From NCBI RefSeq assembly GCF_005049105.1, contig NZ_SUKA01000001.1, forward strand, positions 1,116,001 through 1,180,000: a stretch of 64,000 nt of DNA, in the 5' to 3' direction. Made by a program: the position numbers and the translations under genes. The notes beneath the pieces are model-generated. The model saw only the letters and a list, made by a program, of their open reading frames with translations. It did not search any database and was not told the origin of the DNA. Origin of the DNA: Sphingobacterium alkalisoli. GTDB taxonomy: Bacteria; Bacteroidota; Bacteroidia; Sphingobacteriales; Sphingobacteriaceae. This document shows positions 19,073 to 28,811 of this stretch, piece after piece (the first letter of the stretch is position 1; each line of letters starts with the position of its first letter).

Positions 19073-19384
19073 ATGGAAAAGATTGCATTTAAAATGAAAC
19101 TCAAAGAGGGACAAAAGGAAGAGTATATAAAACGACACAACGAAATATGGCCGGAGCTGGTAAGGTTGCTTAAGACTGCTGGAGTGAGTGACTACAGTAT
19201 TTTTTTGGACGAAGAGACAGACACCTTATTTGCCGTACAGAAACAGGCGGGTAGTTCTTCCCAAGATTTAGGGAAGGAAGAAGTTGTGCAAAAATGGTGG
19301 AAATACATGGCGGATATTATGGAGACCCATGCGGATTCTTCGCCGGTATCTATACCTTTAACAAAAGTATTTCATTTAGATTAA
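19073..19384 (+). CDS. rhaM: L-rhamnose mutarotase
   Basis: The product is 103 residues, the family's usual size. It interconverts the alpha and beta anomers of L-rhamnose in the cytosol, speeding use of rhamnose released by rhamnosidases. Motifs of the RhaM/YiiL family are visible: [24 protein letters not shown] with the active-site His22 (RHNEIWPE), [15 protein letters not shown], and a late [12 protein letters not shown]. It has no signal peptide, unlike its neighbours. Its place directly before the GH106 gene is strong evidence that L-rhamnose is a main product of PUL A. Rhamnose isomerase, kinase and aldolase are not in the window. Confidence 0.95.
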   Translation: MEKIAFKMKLKEGQKEEYIKRHNEIWPELVRLLKTAGVSDYSIFLDEETDTLFAVQKQAGSSSQDLGKEEVVQKWWKYMADIMETHADSSPVSIPLTKVFHLD

Positions 19385-19392
19385 TCAAAAAT

Positions 19393-22134
19393 ATGAAGAA
19401 GATAGTTGCAGCGGTGATGTTGTCTTTGACGAGTTCTATGTCGATTTCTTTCGCGCAGAACCTATGGCCAAGTGTGACCAAGGAAATGAAGCCTTGGACC
19501 CGCTGGTGGTGGCTAGGATCGGCAGTAGATAAACCTAATCTGGACCGCGAATTAAAGCTGTTTGAGAAGGCGGGTTTCGGTGGCGTAGAAGTGACGCCCA
19601 TTTATGGTGCAAAAAACTACGAGAAAAGATATGTACAGTACCTTTCCCCAACTTGGATGGAGATGCTCGACTTTACGACAAGCACTTCCAACAAACTGGG
19701 AATGGGTGTTGATATCAATCTCGGTACGGGATGGCCGTTTGGTGGTCCGCAGATCGAGGAAAAAGATGCTGCAACCCGGGTGTTTTTGGACGAGATCATT
19801 GTAAAGAAAGGCGAAAAGCTCCACTTTCCAATCAAGGTAAGTGATGCCAAACAAACCTATTCAAGCTTGCAGGCTTTACGGGCTTACACCTCTTCGGGCG
19901 AGGAAATAAATCTCGATGCCTTCATCCAGTCGGGAAATCCCGCTTGGACCGCTCCAGAGGATGTGAACATTATTGCCTTATTTTCGGGAAGAACACGGCA
20001 GAAGGTAAAACGGGCAGCTCCGGGTGGAGAAGGCTTTACCCTGGATCACTTAGGTACCTCTTCCGTGCAGACTTATTTTCAGCGGTTTGAAAAAGCATTT
20101 TTGGATAGACAGTTAAATGTGCGATCGTTCTTTAACGACAGCTATGAGGTATATGGTGCAAATTGGACAGATGGATTTCTAGGCGAATTTGAACAGCTAA
20201 AAGGATATAAATTGCAAGATCAGCTTATTCATTTTGCAGGTAAAAGTGCTGATTTGGATAAGCAAGCTAGGGTTAAGTCAGATTATCGGGAGGTGGTCAG
20301 TGCGATTCTAAAAAATAATTTCTTAATTCCCTTTACGGCATTTGCCAATAAGCATGGAGCTATCTCTAAAAATCAGGCGCATGGATCGCCCGGTAATTTG
20401 ATAGATTTGTACGCCAGTACGGATATTGCCGAATGTGAAACGTTTGGTTCAAGCAGTTTCGATATCCCTAACCTGAGAAGAGATAGTGCGGATGTACGAA
20501 ATGTAGATCCGGATCCCATGATGGCCAAGTTTGCCACTTCTGCTACAAATACCAGCGGCAAGAAATATACCTCTTCGGAAACCTTCACCTGGCTCACGGA
20601 GCATTTCAAAACTTCGTTGTCTCAGGCTAAACCCGAAGTGGAGCAACTGTTTTTGGCGGGTGTGAATCATGTATTTTATCACGGCACGACCTATTCGCCT
20701 CAAGATGTCCCTTATCCAGGTTGGTTGTTTTATGCGTCTGTTAATTTTACGACCAATAATTCTTTCTGGCCACACCTGAGCGGATTGAATCAATACATAA
20801 CACGCGTACAGTCAATTTTGCAAACCAGCAAAGCGGATAACGAATTATTGATCTATTGGCCGATATACGATATATGGCACAACGCGAAAGGCGTGGATAA
20901 GTCATTAAGTGTGCATCATGTGGACGATTGGTTACATCCTACAGAATTCTACAAGCAAAGTGTTCGTCTGCAAAAAATGGGTTTTAGTTTTGATTTCGTG
21001 ACCGATGATATTATCGGACGGGCATCGGTAAAGGATCATCGCATCGTCACGGCAGAAAAAGCAAATCCCTATAAGGTAATCTATATTCCAACCTGTACCT
21101 ATTTCTCGGAAAAGACTTTTGAAAAATTGTTGCTTTTAGCAGAACAGGGTGCAACGATTATCTTTGAAGACTTGCCAAAGGAGATCCATGGTCTTTCGGA
21201 TTCGGAAGGACGAAAAGCTAAACTCCAAAGTCTTATTGCAAAGCTGAACTTTAATAAGGATGATGTGAACCAATATACCGCCTATGGAAAGGGTAAGGTT
21301 TACTTGACCAAAGATGCGCAGTCTGCGTTGGAAACGGAACAGGTATTTGGTGAACGGATGATACGTACCGGTCTTAAGTTTAGTAGACGTGTGAGTGGTG
21401 AGGATACCTATTATTACCTTGTCAATCACGGAAAGTCTACCGTAGACCAAGAGATACGATTGAATACGGAAGGAAAAAATTACATTCTATTGGATCCACA
21501 AACCGGGGCAAACTATGCTTTACCTGTTCGTAACAAATCGATACGGGTGCAGCTCAAGTCCGGCTATGCCTGGGTAATCCTTGTTACTGACGATAAACAG
21601 GCCGAAAAGACCTATGCTTATCAGGACGATGTAAAAGAGGTCGTTACGCTTTCTGCCCCATGGAAGGTAACCTTTACCACGGGTGGGCCTGAACTTCCAA
21701 AAGGCAGATCATTGTCGGAGCTTTCCTCGTGGACGACGTGGAATGACAAAGTAGCGAACAGGTTTTCGGGGACTGCGGCTTATGAAACAACATTCAAGTT
21801 GAACAAAGAGCAGGGAAAATTCTATGTGTTGGAATTGGGTAAAGTGGCCGAGAGTGCAAAGGTGATGGTCAATGGTAAGAACGTAGGGCTCGTGTGGGCG
21901 CATCCGTTTGAAGTTAATATTGAAGATTTCCTAAACGACGGCGAAAATACGATTCGCGTTGAGGTGGCTAATTTAATGGCCAATCGGGTTCGGGATCTGG
22001 ATGTACAAGGTGTGCAATGGAGAAATTACCATGAGATCAATTTTGTGAATATCAATTATAAGGAATTTGATGCGAGCGGTTGGAAGCTAATGGATAGTGG
22101 TTTGTTGGGGCCGGTTCGGATTTTAAGTTATTAG
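19393..22134 (+). CDS. GH106 alpha-L-rhamnosidase
   Basis: The product is 913 residues from the ATG at 19393. A longer frame opens at 19294 inside the mutarotase gene, but the signal peptide (MKKIVAAVMLSLTSSMSISFAQ) fixes the start. GH106 enzymes release L-rhamnose from RG-I, RG-II or other rhamnosides by inversion with calcium. The family N-terminus is clear: KPWTRWWWLGSAVDKPNLDR, GFGGVEVTPIYG, LGTGWPFGGP. Further landmarks are DSYEVYGANWTDGFLGEF and a C-terminal jelly roll (VMVNGKNVGLVWAHPFEVNI). It ends the first transcription unit of PUL A, followed by two hairpins. Confidence 0.93.
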   Translation: MKKIVAAVMLSLTSSMSISFAQNLWPSVTKEMKPWTRWWWLGSAVDKPNLDRELKLFEKAGFGGVEVTPIYGAKNYEKRYVQYLSPTWMEMLDFTTSTSNKLGMGVDINLGTGWPFGGPQIEEKDAATRVFLDEIIVKKGEKLHFPIKVSDAKQTYSSLQALRAYTSSGEEINLDAFIQSGNPAWTAPEDVNIIALFSGRTRQKVKRAAPGGEGFTLDHLGTSSVQTYFQRFEKAFLDRQLNVRSFFNDSYEVYGANWTDGFLGEFEQLKGYKLQDQLIHFAGKSADLDKQARVKSDYREVVSAILKNNFLIPFTAFANKHGAISKNQAHGSPGNLIDLYASTDIAECETFGSSSFDIPNLRRDSADVRNVDPDPMMAKFATSATNTSGKKYTSSETFTWLTEHFKTSLSQAKPEVEQLFLAGVNHVFYHGTTYSPQDVPYPGWLFYASVNFTTNNSFWPHLSGLNQYITRVQSILQTSKADNELLIYWPIYDIWHNAKGVDKSLSVHHVDDWLHPTEFYKQSVRLQKMGFSFDFVTDDIIGRASVKDHRIVTAEKANPYKVIYIPTCTYFSEKTFEKLLLLAEQGATIIFEDLPKEIHGLSDSEGRKAKLQSLIAKLNFNKDDVNQYTAYGKGKVYLTKDAQSALETEQVFGERMIRTGLKFSRRVSGEDTYYYLVNHGKSTVDQEIRLNTEGKNYILLDPQTGANYALPVRNKSIRVQLKSGYAWVILVTDDKQAEKTYAYQDDVKEVVTLSAPWKVTFTTGGPELPKGRSLSELSSWTTWNDKVANRFSGTAAYETTFKLNKEQGKFYVLELGKVAESAKVMVNGKNVGLVWAHPFEVNIEDFLNDGENTIRVEVANLMANRVRDLDVQGVQWRNYHEINFVNINYKEFDASGWKLMDSGLLGPVRILSY

Positions 22135-22150
22135 TGTTACAAAGATGATT

Positions 22151-22184
22151 ACCTGAAATAGTTAGTTAGCGTACTATTTCAGGT
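22151..22184 (+). terminator. Hairpin after GH106
   Basis: ACCTGAAATAG and CTATTTCAGGT form a perfect 11-bp stem 16 bases after the stop, followed by AATTTC. It lacks a strong T run but stands in tandem with the next hairpin. Confidence 0.65.
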
Positions 22185-22191
22185 AATTTCT

Positions 22192-22235
22192 CAGCAGGGA
22201 GCAGGATGCCGACATCCTGCTCCCTGCTGTTTTTT
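22192..22235 (+). terminator. Strong intrinsic terminator between GH106 and SusC
   Basis: A perfect 17-bp stem (CAGCAGGGAGCAGGATG at 22192-22208, pairing with 22213-22229) with a CCGA loop, followed by six T. It marks the end of the GH2-GH106 operon and implies a separate promoter for the SusC/SusD pair. Confidence 0.9.
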
Positions 22236-22313
22236 AGGTTTCTGGTTTCTAGGGGCAGCACAGCGCCTGTAAGTCCATGATGGTTAGCAATGAAACTGTT
22301 TTTAAATTGCGTC

Positions 22314-22326
22314 ATACCTATGGTAT
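22314..22326. promoter_or_regulatory. Candidate operator before SusC of PUL A
   Basis: ATACC-TAT-GGTAT is a 13-base palindrome 25 bases before the SusC start. GntR-type regulators bind palindromes of about this size, and such a regulator gene lies downstream at 27780. No second copy was found, so this is a guess. Confidence 0.25.
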
Positions 22327-22350
22327 ATAAACCTGTTAATTATTTTAAAA

Positions 22351-25300
22351 ATGGATAGACATATTTTTGCGAAAGGTAAAATCGTTCATCTGGTTTTTGT
22401 GCTTTGCACAATATTGATGAACACGTCGGTTTTTGCCCAATCGGATCTCAAGCGCGGTAAAGTGGTAGATGCGACGACACGGCAGCCAATTGCCGGGGCA
22501 ACGGTGAAAATTGTAGAAACGGGCGTTTCTACTTCATCTGGATCTGACGGCACGTTTCAAATAGCTGGAAAAAGCACGGAAACGCTTGAAATTAGTTTGG
22601 TAGGATACACCATTCGACGTATACCGCTTTCAGGCAGCATTGCTGAAATTGGATTGCAAAGTGAGGAAGAAGAACTGGAAGAGGTGGTGGTAGTCGGGTA
22701 CAATGTGGTGAAGAAATCAGAGGTTACTGGTGCGGTTGCAAGTATTGGGGAGAAGGAGTTAAAAGCGATGCCTGTCAAGGATGCGTTGCAGGCCATGCAA
22801 GGAAAGATGGCTGGTGTGGATATTACGTCCAATCAACGTCCCGGTACTACAGGGAGCATCCAAATTCGAGGTGTACGTTCATTGAGCGCAAATAACAGCC
22901 CCTTATATGTAATCGATGGTATGATTGTGCATACTGGAGGCATCGACAATATTAACCCATCGGATATAGAATCGATTAACGTATTAAAGGATGCCTCTTC
23001 TACGGCTGTTTACGGAGCGGCAGGGGCAAATGGTGTCGTTCTTGTTACGACGAAAAAGGGAAAGCAGGGCCGAGTGTCTTTAAACTATGCTGGTACTGTC
23101 ACAGGTGAAAGACTGTATGACGTTACTGAGTATATGGACGCCGCTGAGTGGCTGGATTACGCCCGTTTGGCAAAGACGGGGTCGACCACTCCAGATTACG
23201 ATGCCGATTTTTCACGATGGGGTTCGGTCGCATCTTCTTGGGCGAATATCGCTAAGGGATGGACTCAAAATAATACGGTATGGGATCCAACGTTAGTAGG
23301 GAATTATGATTGGGGAGCACAGGGACGAGAAGATGCGTTGTCAACAGAACAAACCTTAAGTGTCTCTGGTGGGGGAGAAAATGCCCAAGGGTACGGTTCT
23401 TTTGGCTATCTAAAGCAAGACGCCACACAGCCGGGACAATTATTCGAACGGTTTACAACGAAAATAAGCTTTGAAGCATCCCCTACGAAATGGTTTAAAA
23501 TGGGAACTTCCATCAATGCAGCTTACGGCGATCAGGATTATGGATATAATTTTTCGAGATCAACTACGGGCGCGGGTGATTATTATAGTGCGCTACGGGG
23601 AATGTTGCCTTGGACTGTGCCCTATGATGAAAACGGAGACTATATTCGTAATCCTGCAGCGGGGGATATCAACATTATTAACCCGATTCGAGAATTAGAA
23701 TACAACACGAATCAACGCCAAACTTTTGTAGCCAATGCGAGTTTTTACGGCGAGTTTGATTTGGGCAATATCTACTCTCCCCTAAAAGGTTTACGTTATC
23801 GCATACAATTCGGACCCCAATACAAACATTATCGTTTGGGTATTGCCAATGCGGCAGAAGGAATAAATGGAGATGGTAATAATGCGGTAACCTACAGTCC
23901 TGATCGTACGTTAGCGTATACATTAGATAATTTGGTTTACTACGACAGAAGTTTTGGTAACGACCACCGTTTAGGCTTAACTTTTTTACAGTCTGCTACG
24001 GCTATAAACTATGAAAATTCAACGATGCGAGCTACGGATGTTTATAGCGCCGAGGAATTGTGGTATAATATTTCTTCTGGTGGGTTTATTGGCAGTTACG
24101 GTACCGGCTTAAGAGAGGTGCAACGGGAGTCATATATGGCGCGACTGAATTATGTCTACAAAGATCGCTATGTTTTAACAGCATTTACCCGATGGGATGC
24201 CTCATCCGTGCTAGCACCCGGTCATCAATGGAGTTCGTTTCCATCGATGGCTTTAGCCTGGCGGATTGATCAAGAGAAATTTATGGAAAACCTATCTTTT
24301 GTAAACAACTTAAAATTACGCACCGGACTGGGTATTGTGGGTAATGACGCAATAGGAGCTTATGCTACGAAGGGTGGATTAACTCAAATATTTTATAATT
24401 GGAGTTCAACAGGTTCTACACCGGGTTATATCGCTTCGGACCCCTCGGCAGCCAATCCTCAAAAAATGGCCAATCCAGCATTAGGGTGGGAGCGTACCAC
24501 ACAGTATAATATCGGACTCGATTATGGATTCCTTAACAATAGGATTAGTGGTGCTATTGATTATTACAGTACGAGGACGAGTGATTTATTATTAGCAATG
24601 AATATTCCCTCGATACTAGGATATACCGCAACAAATGCTAATGTAGGTAAAACAAAGGGCTGGGGTGTCGATCTACAATTGAACGCTGTGAATATTCAGA
24701 ATGAAAACTTTCAATGGGTCACCAATTTAACCTGGTCTAAAGACGAAAGTAAAATTGTCGCGTTAGCAAATGGTAGATTAGAAGATCTGGACAATAGATG
24801 GATTGTAGGAGAAGACTTGAACGTGCCGATAGATTACGTTTACGATGGTGTTTGGAAAACTTCTGAATTAGAAGAGGCTCAGGAATTTGGGCGTAATCCA
24901 GGACAGATTCGTGTGAAAGATATCAGCGGTCCAGATGGTACACCCGATGGGATTATAGATGGTAACGACCGCCAAGTGGTTGGTTCATATCGTCCAAAAT
25001 GGTCTGGTGGTATTTCGAATACCTTTAACTACAAGAATTTTGAACTTTCTTTTTTCATCTATTCCCGCTGGGGTTTTACGGTTAACGCGGGGTCAGCAAC
25101 TTTAGATGGTCGTTATATGCAACGTAAATTGGATTACTTTATTCCTGGTGTAAATGAAGATGCGGAATATTATCAACCGGGTTCTAACGGAGAAGCCGCA
25201 GATACGTATGCATCATCCCAAAACTACAGCGACGGTTCGTTCATCAAACTAAGAAATGTAAGCTTTGGCTATAATTTTTCCGTAGAAAAACTTCAAAAAA

Positions 25301-25470
25301 TGGGAATTAGTAATCTAAAGATTTATGGCCAGTTGATGAATCCGGCAATGTTATATTCGAAAGTAGATTTCTTGGACACTGATTTATCAACTTATAATAA
25401 TAATACGACGCAAGCAGGATCGGCTACCACAACCCGAGGAGCCGTACTGGGACTAAGTATTGGTTTCTAG
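22351..25470 (+). CDS. SusC/RagA-family TonB-linked outer membrane transporter (PUL A)
   Basis: The product is 1039 residues with a signal peptide ending SVFAQ. Order: carboxypeptidase-like regulatory domain (about 35-110; GKVVDATTRQPIAGATVKI), TonB box region EEVVVVGYNVVKKSEVTGAV, plug domain (about 125-240; IQIRGVRSLSANNSPLYVIDGM, VLKDASSTAVYGAAGANGVV), then a 22-strand barrel ending in GAVLGLSIGF. It imports oligosaccharides captured by its SusD partner. Its substrate should be the rhamnose/galacturonate-rich glycan processed by the flanking enzymes. The SusD gene follows 33 bases later. Confidence 0.95.
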   Translation: MDRHIFAKGKIVHLVFVLCTILMNTSVFAQSDLKRGKVVDATTRQPIAGATVKIVETGVSTSSGSDGTFQIAGKSTETLEISLVGYTIRRIPLSGSIAEIGLQSEEEELEEVVVVGYNVVKKSEVTGAVASIGEKELKAMPVKDALQAMQGKMAGVDITSNQRPGTTGSIQIRGVRSLSANNSPLYVIDGMIVHTGGIDNINPSDIESINVLKDASSTAVYGAAGANGVVLVTTKKGKQGRVSLNYAGTVTGERLYDVTEYMDAAEWLDYARLAKTGSTTPDYDADFSRWGSVASSWANIAKGWTQNNTVWDPTLVGNYDWGAQGREDALSTEQTLSVSGGGENAQGYGSFGYLKQDATQPGQLFERFTTKISFEASPTKWFKMGTSINAAYGDQDYGYNFSRSTTGAGDYYSALRGMLPWTVPYDENGDYIRNPAAGDINIINPIRELEYNTNQRQTFVANASFYGEFDLGNIYSPLKGLRYRIQFGPQYKHYRLGIANAAEGINGDGNNAVTYSPDRTLAYTLDNLVYYDRSFGNDHRLGLTFLQSATAINYENSTMRATDVYSAEELWYNISSGGFIGSYGTGLREVQRESYMARLNYVYKDRYVLTAFTRWDASSVLAPGHQWSSFPSMALAWRIDQEKFMENLSFVNNLKLRTGLGIVGNDAIGAYATKGGLTQIFYNWSSTGSTPGYIASDPSAANPQKMANPALGWERTTQYNIGLDYGFLNNRISGAIDYYSTRTSDLLLAMNIPSILGYTATNANVGKTKGWGVDLQLNAVNIQNENFQWVTNLTWSKDESKIVALANGRLEDLDNRWIVGEDLNVPIDYVYDGVWKTSELEEAQEFGRNPGQIRVKDISGPDGTPDGIIDGNDRQVVGSYRPKWSGGISNTFNYKNFELSFFIYSRWGFTVNAGSATLDGRYMQRKLDYFIPGVNEDAEYYQPGSNGEAADTYASSQNYSDGSFIKLRNVSFGYNFSVEKLQKMGISNLKIYGQLMNPAMLYSKVDFLDTDLSTYNNNTTQAGSATTTRGAVLGLSIGF

Positions 25471-25503
25471 AAACGATAACGACGTATTTTAACAGAAAAG
25501 AAC

Positions 25504-27579
25504 ATGAAAACAAGAAATTATAAAATATTATTTGCTTCGCTGATTGGTGCAGCTAGTTTTTTGGGAATGAGCTCGTGTAGCAAGGATTTTTTACGAGAAG
25601 ATCAGATTACGGTACCGGATACAGATCTCTTCAAAACACAAGCCGGGCTGGATGATTTATCAACCGGGGTTTACTCTAAATTGAAATTTAAATTCAATTA
25701 TACTTGGGGTATGGCATTGTTTAACTTAGGCGTTGATGAGTTTACCGATGCAAATAATGCCTCGCCAAGTTTTAACAGTTATAGCACAGATTTACATTCA
25801 TTGGAGTCTACTTATGGTGGAGGTAATATAGCGCCATTATGGGACAATATGTATAGTGGTATTGAATCGGCTAATACGCTGATCCAAAACGTGCCTTTAT
25901 ATTATGATCAGTCGAATAGTAACTATAATACGCGTTTGGGCGAAGGGTATTTTATGCGTGGGTATTTTTACCTGCAGTTAGTGGCGCAGTTTGGAGGGGT
26001 TCCTTTAAAATTGACCCCGTCTAGTGGCGTGGAAACCTATTTTACTAGAGCTTCGGAGGAAGAAGTTTTTGCACAGATCGTATCCGATTTAAAGCAAGCT
26101 TATGATTTGTTGCCCCCTACGGGAACAGAATTTGGTCGCGTCACGAAATGGGCAGCGGCACATTATTTAGCAAAAGCGCATTTGACCCGAGCAAGCGAAC
26201 TGTATGCATCTTGGAATACATCTTTTATAGAAAGCGATCTGGATGCGGTAATTAAATACGGCGCTGAGGTAGTGGATGCCCATCCTTTGGTTGATAACTA
26301 CGTACAACTTTGGGATTACCAAAGAGCTAACAGTGCCAATGAAAAGGTTTCGGAAGTGGTTTTGTCTGCGCAATTTTCAGATGATCAGGCCACTTGGGGA
26401 CGGTACGGCAATCAAATACATTTATATTATCCTTCTGTCTACCAGGATTTGGCGGGAACCTCTCGTGATATCTCAGGTGGACGCGAATTTTCGTACGCAC
26501 GATCTACGAATTATACGTTGGATGTCTTTGATCGGGTAAACGATTCCCGTTTTTGGAAATCTTTTATTACCATGTATGGAGCAAATAATACAGCTGGAGC
26601 TCCAACTTGGACTGTAGCAAATGCAGCATTAGGACCTGTGGGAACGGTAGCGGGCACGAAGCGCTTTGTAGGTGGTCAATTAGGGATAAAATATATTGTT
26701 AATGATGCGGGAGATAGCCGGTATACCAAAGTATCGGGTGATAACACTGGAGTGCTAAAAGATGGTATTATGCAAAATACACATACCTTTGTGCGCTATT
26801 TTACTGGACAGCCACAGGCATGGGTAGGAGAACACGGAAACTATGGCTATTTTGGAGTACAATCTAGATCAGTAGCCTTGTCTAAATTTAGAGACGGATA
26901 CCGGGTGAGTATTGCTTCTCAATTCGGAACACGAGATGCGATTATGGCACGATCTGCAGAGGATGTATTGATGGTCGCTGAAGCCTACATCCGTAAAGGT
27001 GAAGGACAATATGCGAATGCCATTACCTGGATTAATAGACTGCGCACGCGTGCTGGCTATAAAGCTGGCGAGGATCGTGCTAAAAATGTAGACGGTGGAC
27101 AGGCGTATAAAAATAATACATACGCTTCGGGAAAAGGGGGCGGATTTTCGGCAGATGGTGCAGTCTATTGGGAAGGGAATTCCTATTACGAGTCTAATGA
27201 TATGGCGCCAACTACAGCAGCAACTTCAGTAGTAATTAATTCGGTTAGTGATATTTACAATTCACCGGTCGATGCACCGATTTATGCCAAGCTGGGCGCA
27301 GCGAGCAACGCCGATAAGATGCTCTGTTTTTTATTGAACGAGCGCACACGCGAGCTTTGTGGTGAATTATACCGTTGGGAAGATCTGGCCCGTACGAAAA
27401 CACTGGAAGCGCGCTGGAAGGCCTTCAATGATGGCTATGTTCGCGGCAACACGGTGTTTAACCCGAATACACATTATTATCGTCCCATACCGCAATCGTT
27501 TTTAGATGAAATTACAAACGAAAACGGGGCAGCTTTATCCCCTGCCGAAAAGCAGGCCATGCAAAACCCAGGCTATTAA
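25504..27579 (+). CDS. SusD/RagB-family surface glycan-binding lipoprotein (PUL A)
   Basis: The product is 691 residues, longer than the usual 500-600. The lipoprotein signal ends at Cys25 (FLGMSSC). SusD features are visible: an N-terminal helix (FLREDQITVPDTDLFKTQAGLDDL), TPR-like segments (RLGEGYFMRGYFYLQLVAQFGGVPL, VTKWAAAHYLAKAHLTRASELY) and a C-terminal block (LNERTRELCGELYRWEDLARTKTLEARWKAFN...FNPNTHYYRPIPQS). It caps the SusC barrel and binds glycan outside the cell. The extra length is in the middle (about 330-470) and may shape glycan specificity. Confidence 0.93.
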   Translation: MKTRNYKILFASLIGAASFLGMSSCSKDFLREDQITVPDTDLFKTQAGLDDLSTGVYSKLKFKFNYTWGMALFNLGVDEFTDANNASPSFNSYSTDLHSLESTYGGGNIAPLWDNMYSGIESANTLIQNVPLYYDQSNSNYNTRLGEGYFMRGYFYLQLVAQFGGVPLKLTPSSGVETYFTRASEEEVFAQIVSDLKQAYDLLPPTGTEFGRVTKWAAAHYLAKAHLTRASELYASWNTSFIESDLDAVIKYGAEVVDAHPLVDNYVQLWDYQRANSANEKVSEVVLSAQFSDDQATWGRYGNQIHLYYPSVYQDLAGTSRDISGGREFSYARSTNYTLDVFDRVNDSRFWKSFITMYGANNTAGAPTWTVANAALGPVGTVAGTKRFVGGQLGIKYIVNDAGDSRYTKVSGDNTGVLKDGIMQNTHTFVRYFTGQPQAWVGEHGNYGYFGVQSRSVALSKFRDGYRVSIASQFGTRDAIMARSAEDVLMVAEAYIRKGEGQYANAITWINRLRTRAGYKAGEDRAKNVDGGQAYKNNTYASGKGGGFSADGAVYWEGNSYYESNDMAPTTAATSVVINSVSDIYNSPVDAPIYAKLGAASNADKMLCFLLNERTRELCGELYRWEDLARTKTLEARWKAFNDGYVRGNTVFNPNTHYYRPIPQSFLDEITNENGAALSPAEKQAMQNPGY

Positions 27580-27656
27580 TGGTTGTTCGAATATTTTACG
27601 AAACGCTGTAACTAGCCAAAAGAGGCGACAGAAGTGGGATCGAATTGATAACAGGG

Positions 27657-27691
27657 GTAAAAGGCTTAATTCGTTAAGCCTTTTACTTTTT
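27657..27691 (+). terminator. Intrinsic terminator after SusD of PUL A
   Basis: GTAAAAGGCTTAA, loop TTCG, TTAAGCCTTTTAC is a perfect 13-bp stem followed directly by TTTTT. It separates the SusCD pair from the regulator gene. Confidence 0.9.
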
Positions 27692-27779
27692 AATAATAAT
27701 ATTACTGGATAATCTTTGCGTTTCCATTAAAAATCCTTTTCTTTACCTCTATTCCAATTTTAAATAAAGATTCACTGCT

Positions 27780-28811
27780 ATGAGTTCGGTTGATTTGATT
27801 AAATATATTCAAATTAGTGATTTTTCATCTACTCCTAAGTATTTACAATTAGCGGATGCAGTAATTGATGCGATCAAAAACAAACTCATTGGGGTAGGGG
27901 ATATGTTACCCTCTATTAACGAGCTGAGTATGCATTTGGATATTTCGCGCGATACCGTAGAGAAGGGATATAAATTGCTTAAAAATCAGGATATTATTGC
28001 ATCAACGCCTGGTAAAGGATACTTTATTGCGAAGGCAGACATCAGAAGCCGCCAAAAAATTGCCCTATTCTTAAACAAGCTCAGCGCCCATAAAAAAATT
28101 GTCTATGATGCATTCGCAAAGGAGTTAGGGGATGATGCTTCTTTGGATATGTTTGTTTATAACAGCGATATATCCTATTTACGAAGCTTATTGTTAAATC
28201 TGACTAAACAATACGATCGATATGTGGTCTTTCCACACTTTAAAGAAGGTAGGGATCAAGCGCCGGATGTGCTTGCATTAATCCCGGCAGAAAAGCTTAT
28301 GTTATTGGGGAGAATGGTAGATGGAATGGAAGGTGATTTTCCAGCGGTATATGAGAATTATGAAAAGGATATATATCAGGCCCTAGAAATAGCGCTGGAT
28401 CCCCTGTCTAAATACCGCATGTTGAAGCTGGTCTTTCCAGACAATAGCGATTATCCCAAAGCGATTATTAAGGGATTTTATAAGTTTTGTCAGCAATATG
28501 CGTTCGACCATAGTCTGGTGGGTGATCTTTCCAAAGAGAACATAAAAAATGGGGAATGTTACATAAACCTTGCGGAAGATGATTTGGTGATTCTTGTGGA
28601 TAAAATAATATCAAAGGGGCTAAAGATCGGAACAGATATTGGGATTATTTCTTACAACGAGACACCTCTCAAGAAATTTATTCTCAATGGTATTACAACT
28701 ATTTCGACCGACTTCGAATTAATGGGGAAGTATGCGGCACAGATTATCAAAGAAAATTCCAATAACCATGTTGAAGTGCCTTTTTATGTTAATTTGAGGG
28801 CTTCGATTTAA
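27780..28811 (+). CDS. GntR-family transcriptional regulator with sugar-sensing C-terminal domain
   Basis: The product is 343 residues. The first ~80 residues are a GntR winged helix-turn-helix (KYLQLADAVIDAIKNKL, MLPSINELSMHLDISRDTVEKGYKLL, GKGYFI). The rest (about 85-343) looks like a LacI-type periplasmic-binding-like effector domain rather than FadR or UTRA, including a conserved end EVPFYVNLRASI. Regulators of this build occur in Bacteroidota next to hexuronate and rhamnose genes. It is cytosolic and probably controls PUL A in response to an imported sugar. It has its own promoter region after the SusD terminator. No hybrid two-component sensor or AraC-type regulator is present in the locus. 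Confidence 0.85.
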   Translation: MSSVDLIKYIQISDFSSTPKYLQLADAVIDAIKNKLIGVGDMLPSINELSMHLDISRDTVEKGYKLLKNQDIIASTPGKGYFIAKADIRSRQKIALFLNKLSAHKKIVYDAFAKELGDDASLDMFVYNSDISYLRSLLLNLTKQYDRYVVFPHFKEGRDQAPDVLALIPAEKLMLLGRMVDGMEGDFPAVYENYEKDIYQALEIALDPLSKYRMLKLVFPDNSDYPKAIIKGFYKFCQQYAFDHSLVGDLSKENIKNGECYINLAEDDLVILVDKIISKGLKIGTDIGIISYNETPLKKFILNGITTISTDFELMGKYAAQIIKENSNNHVEVPFYVNLRASI

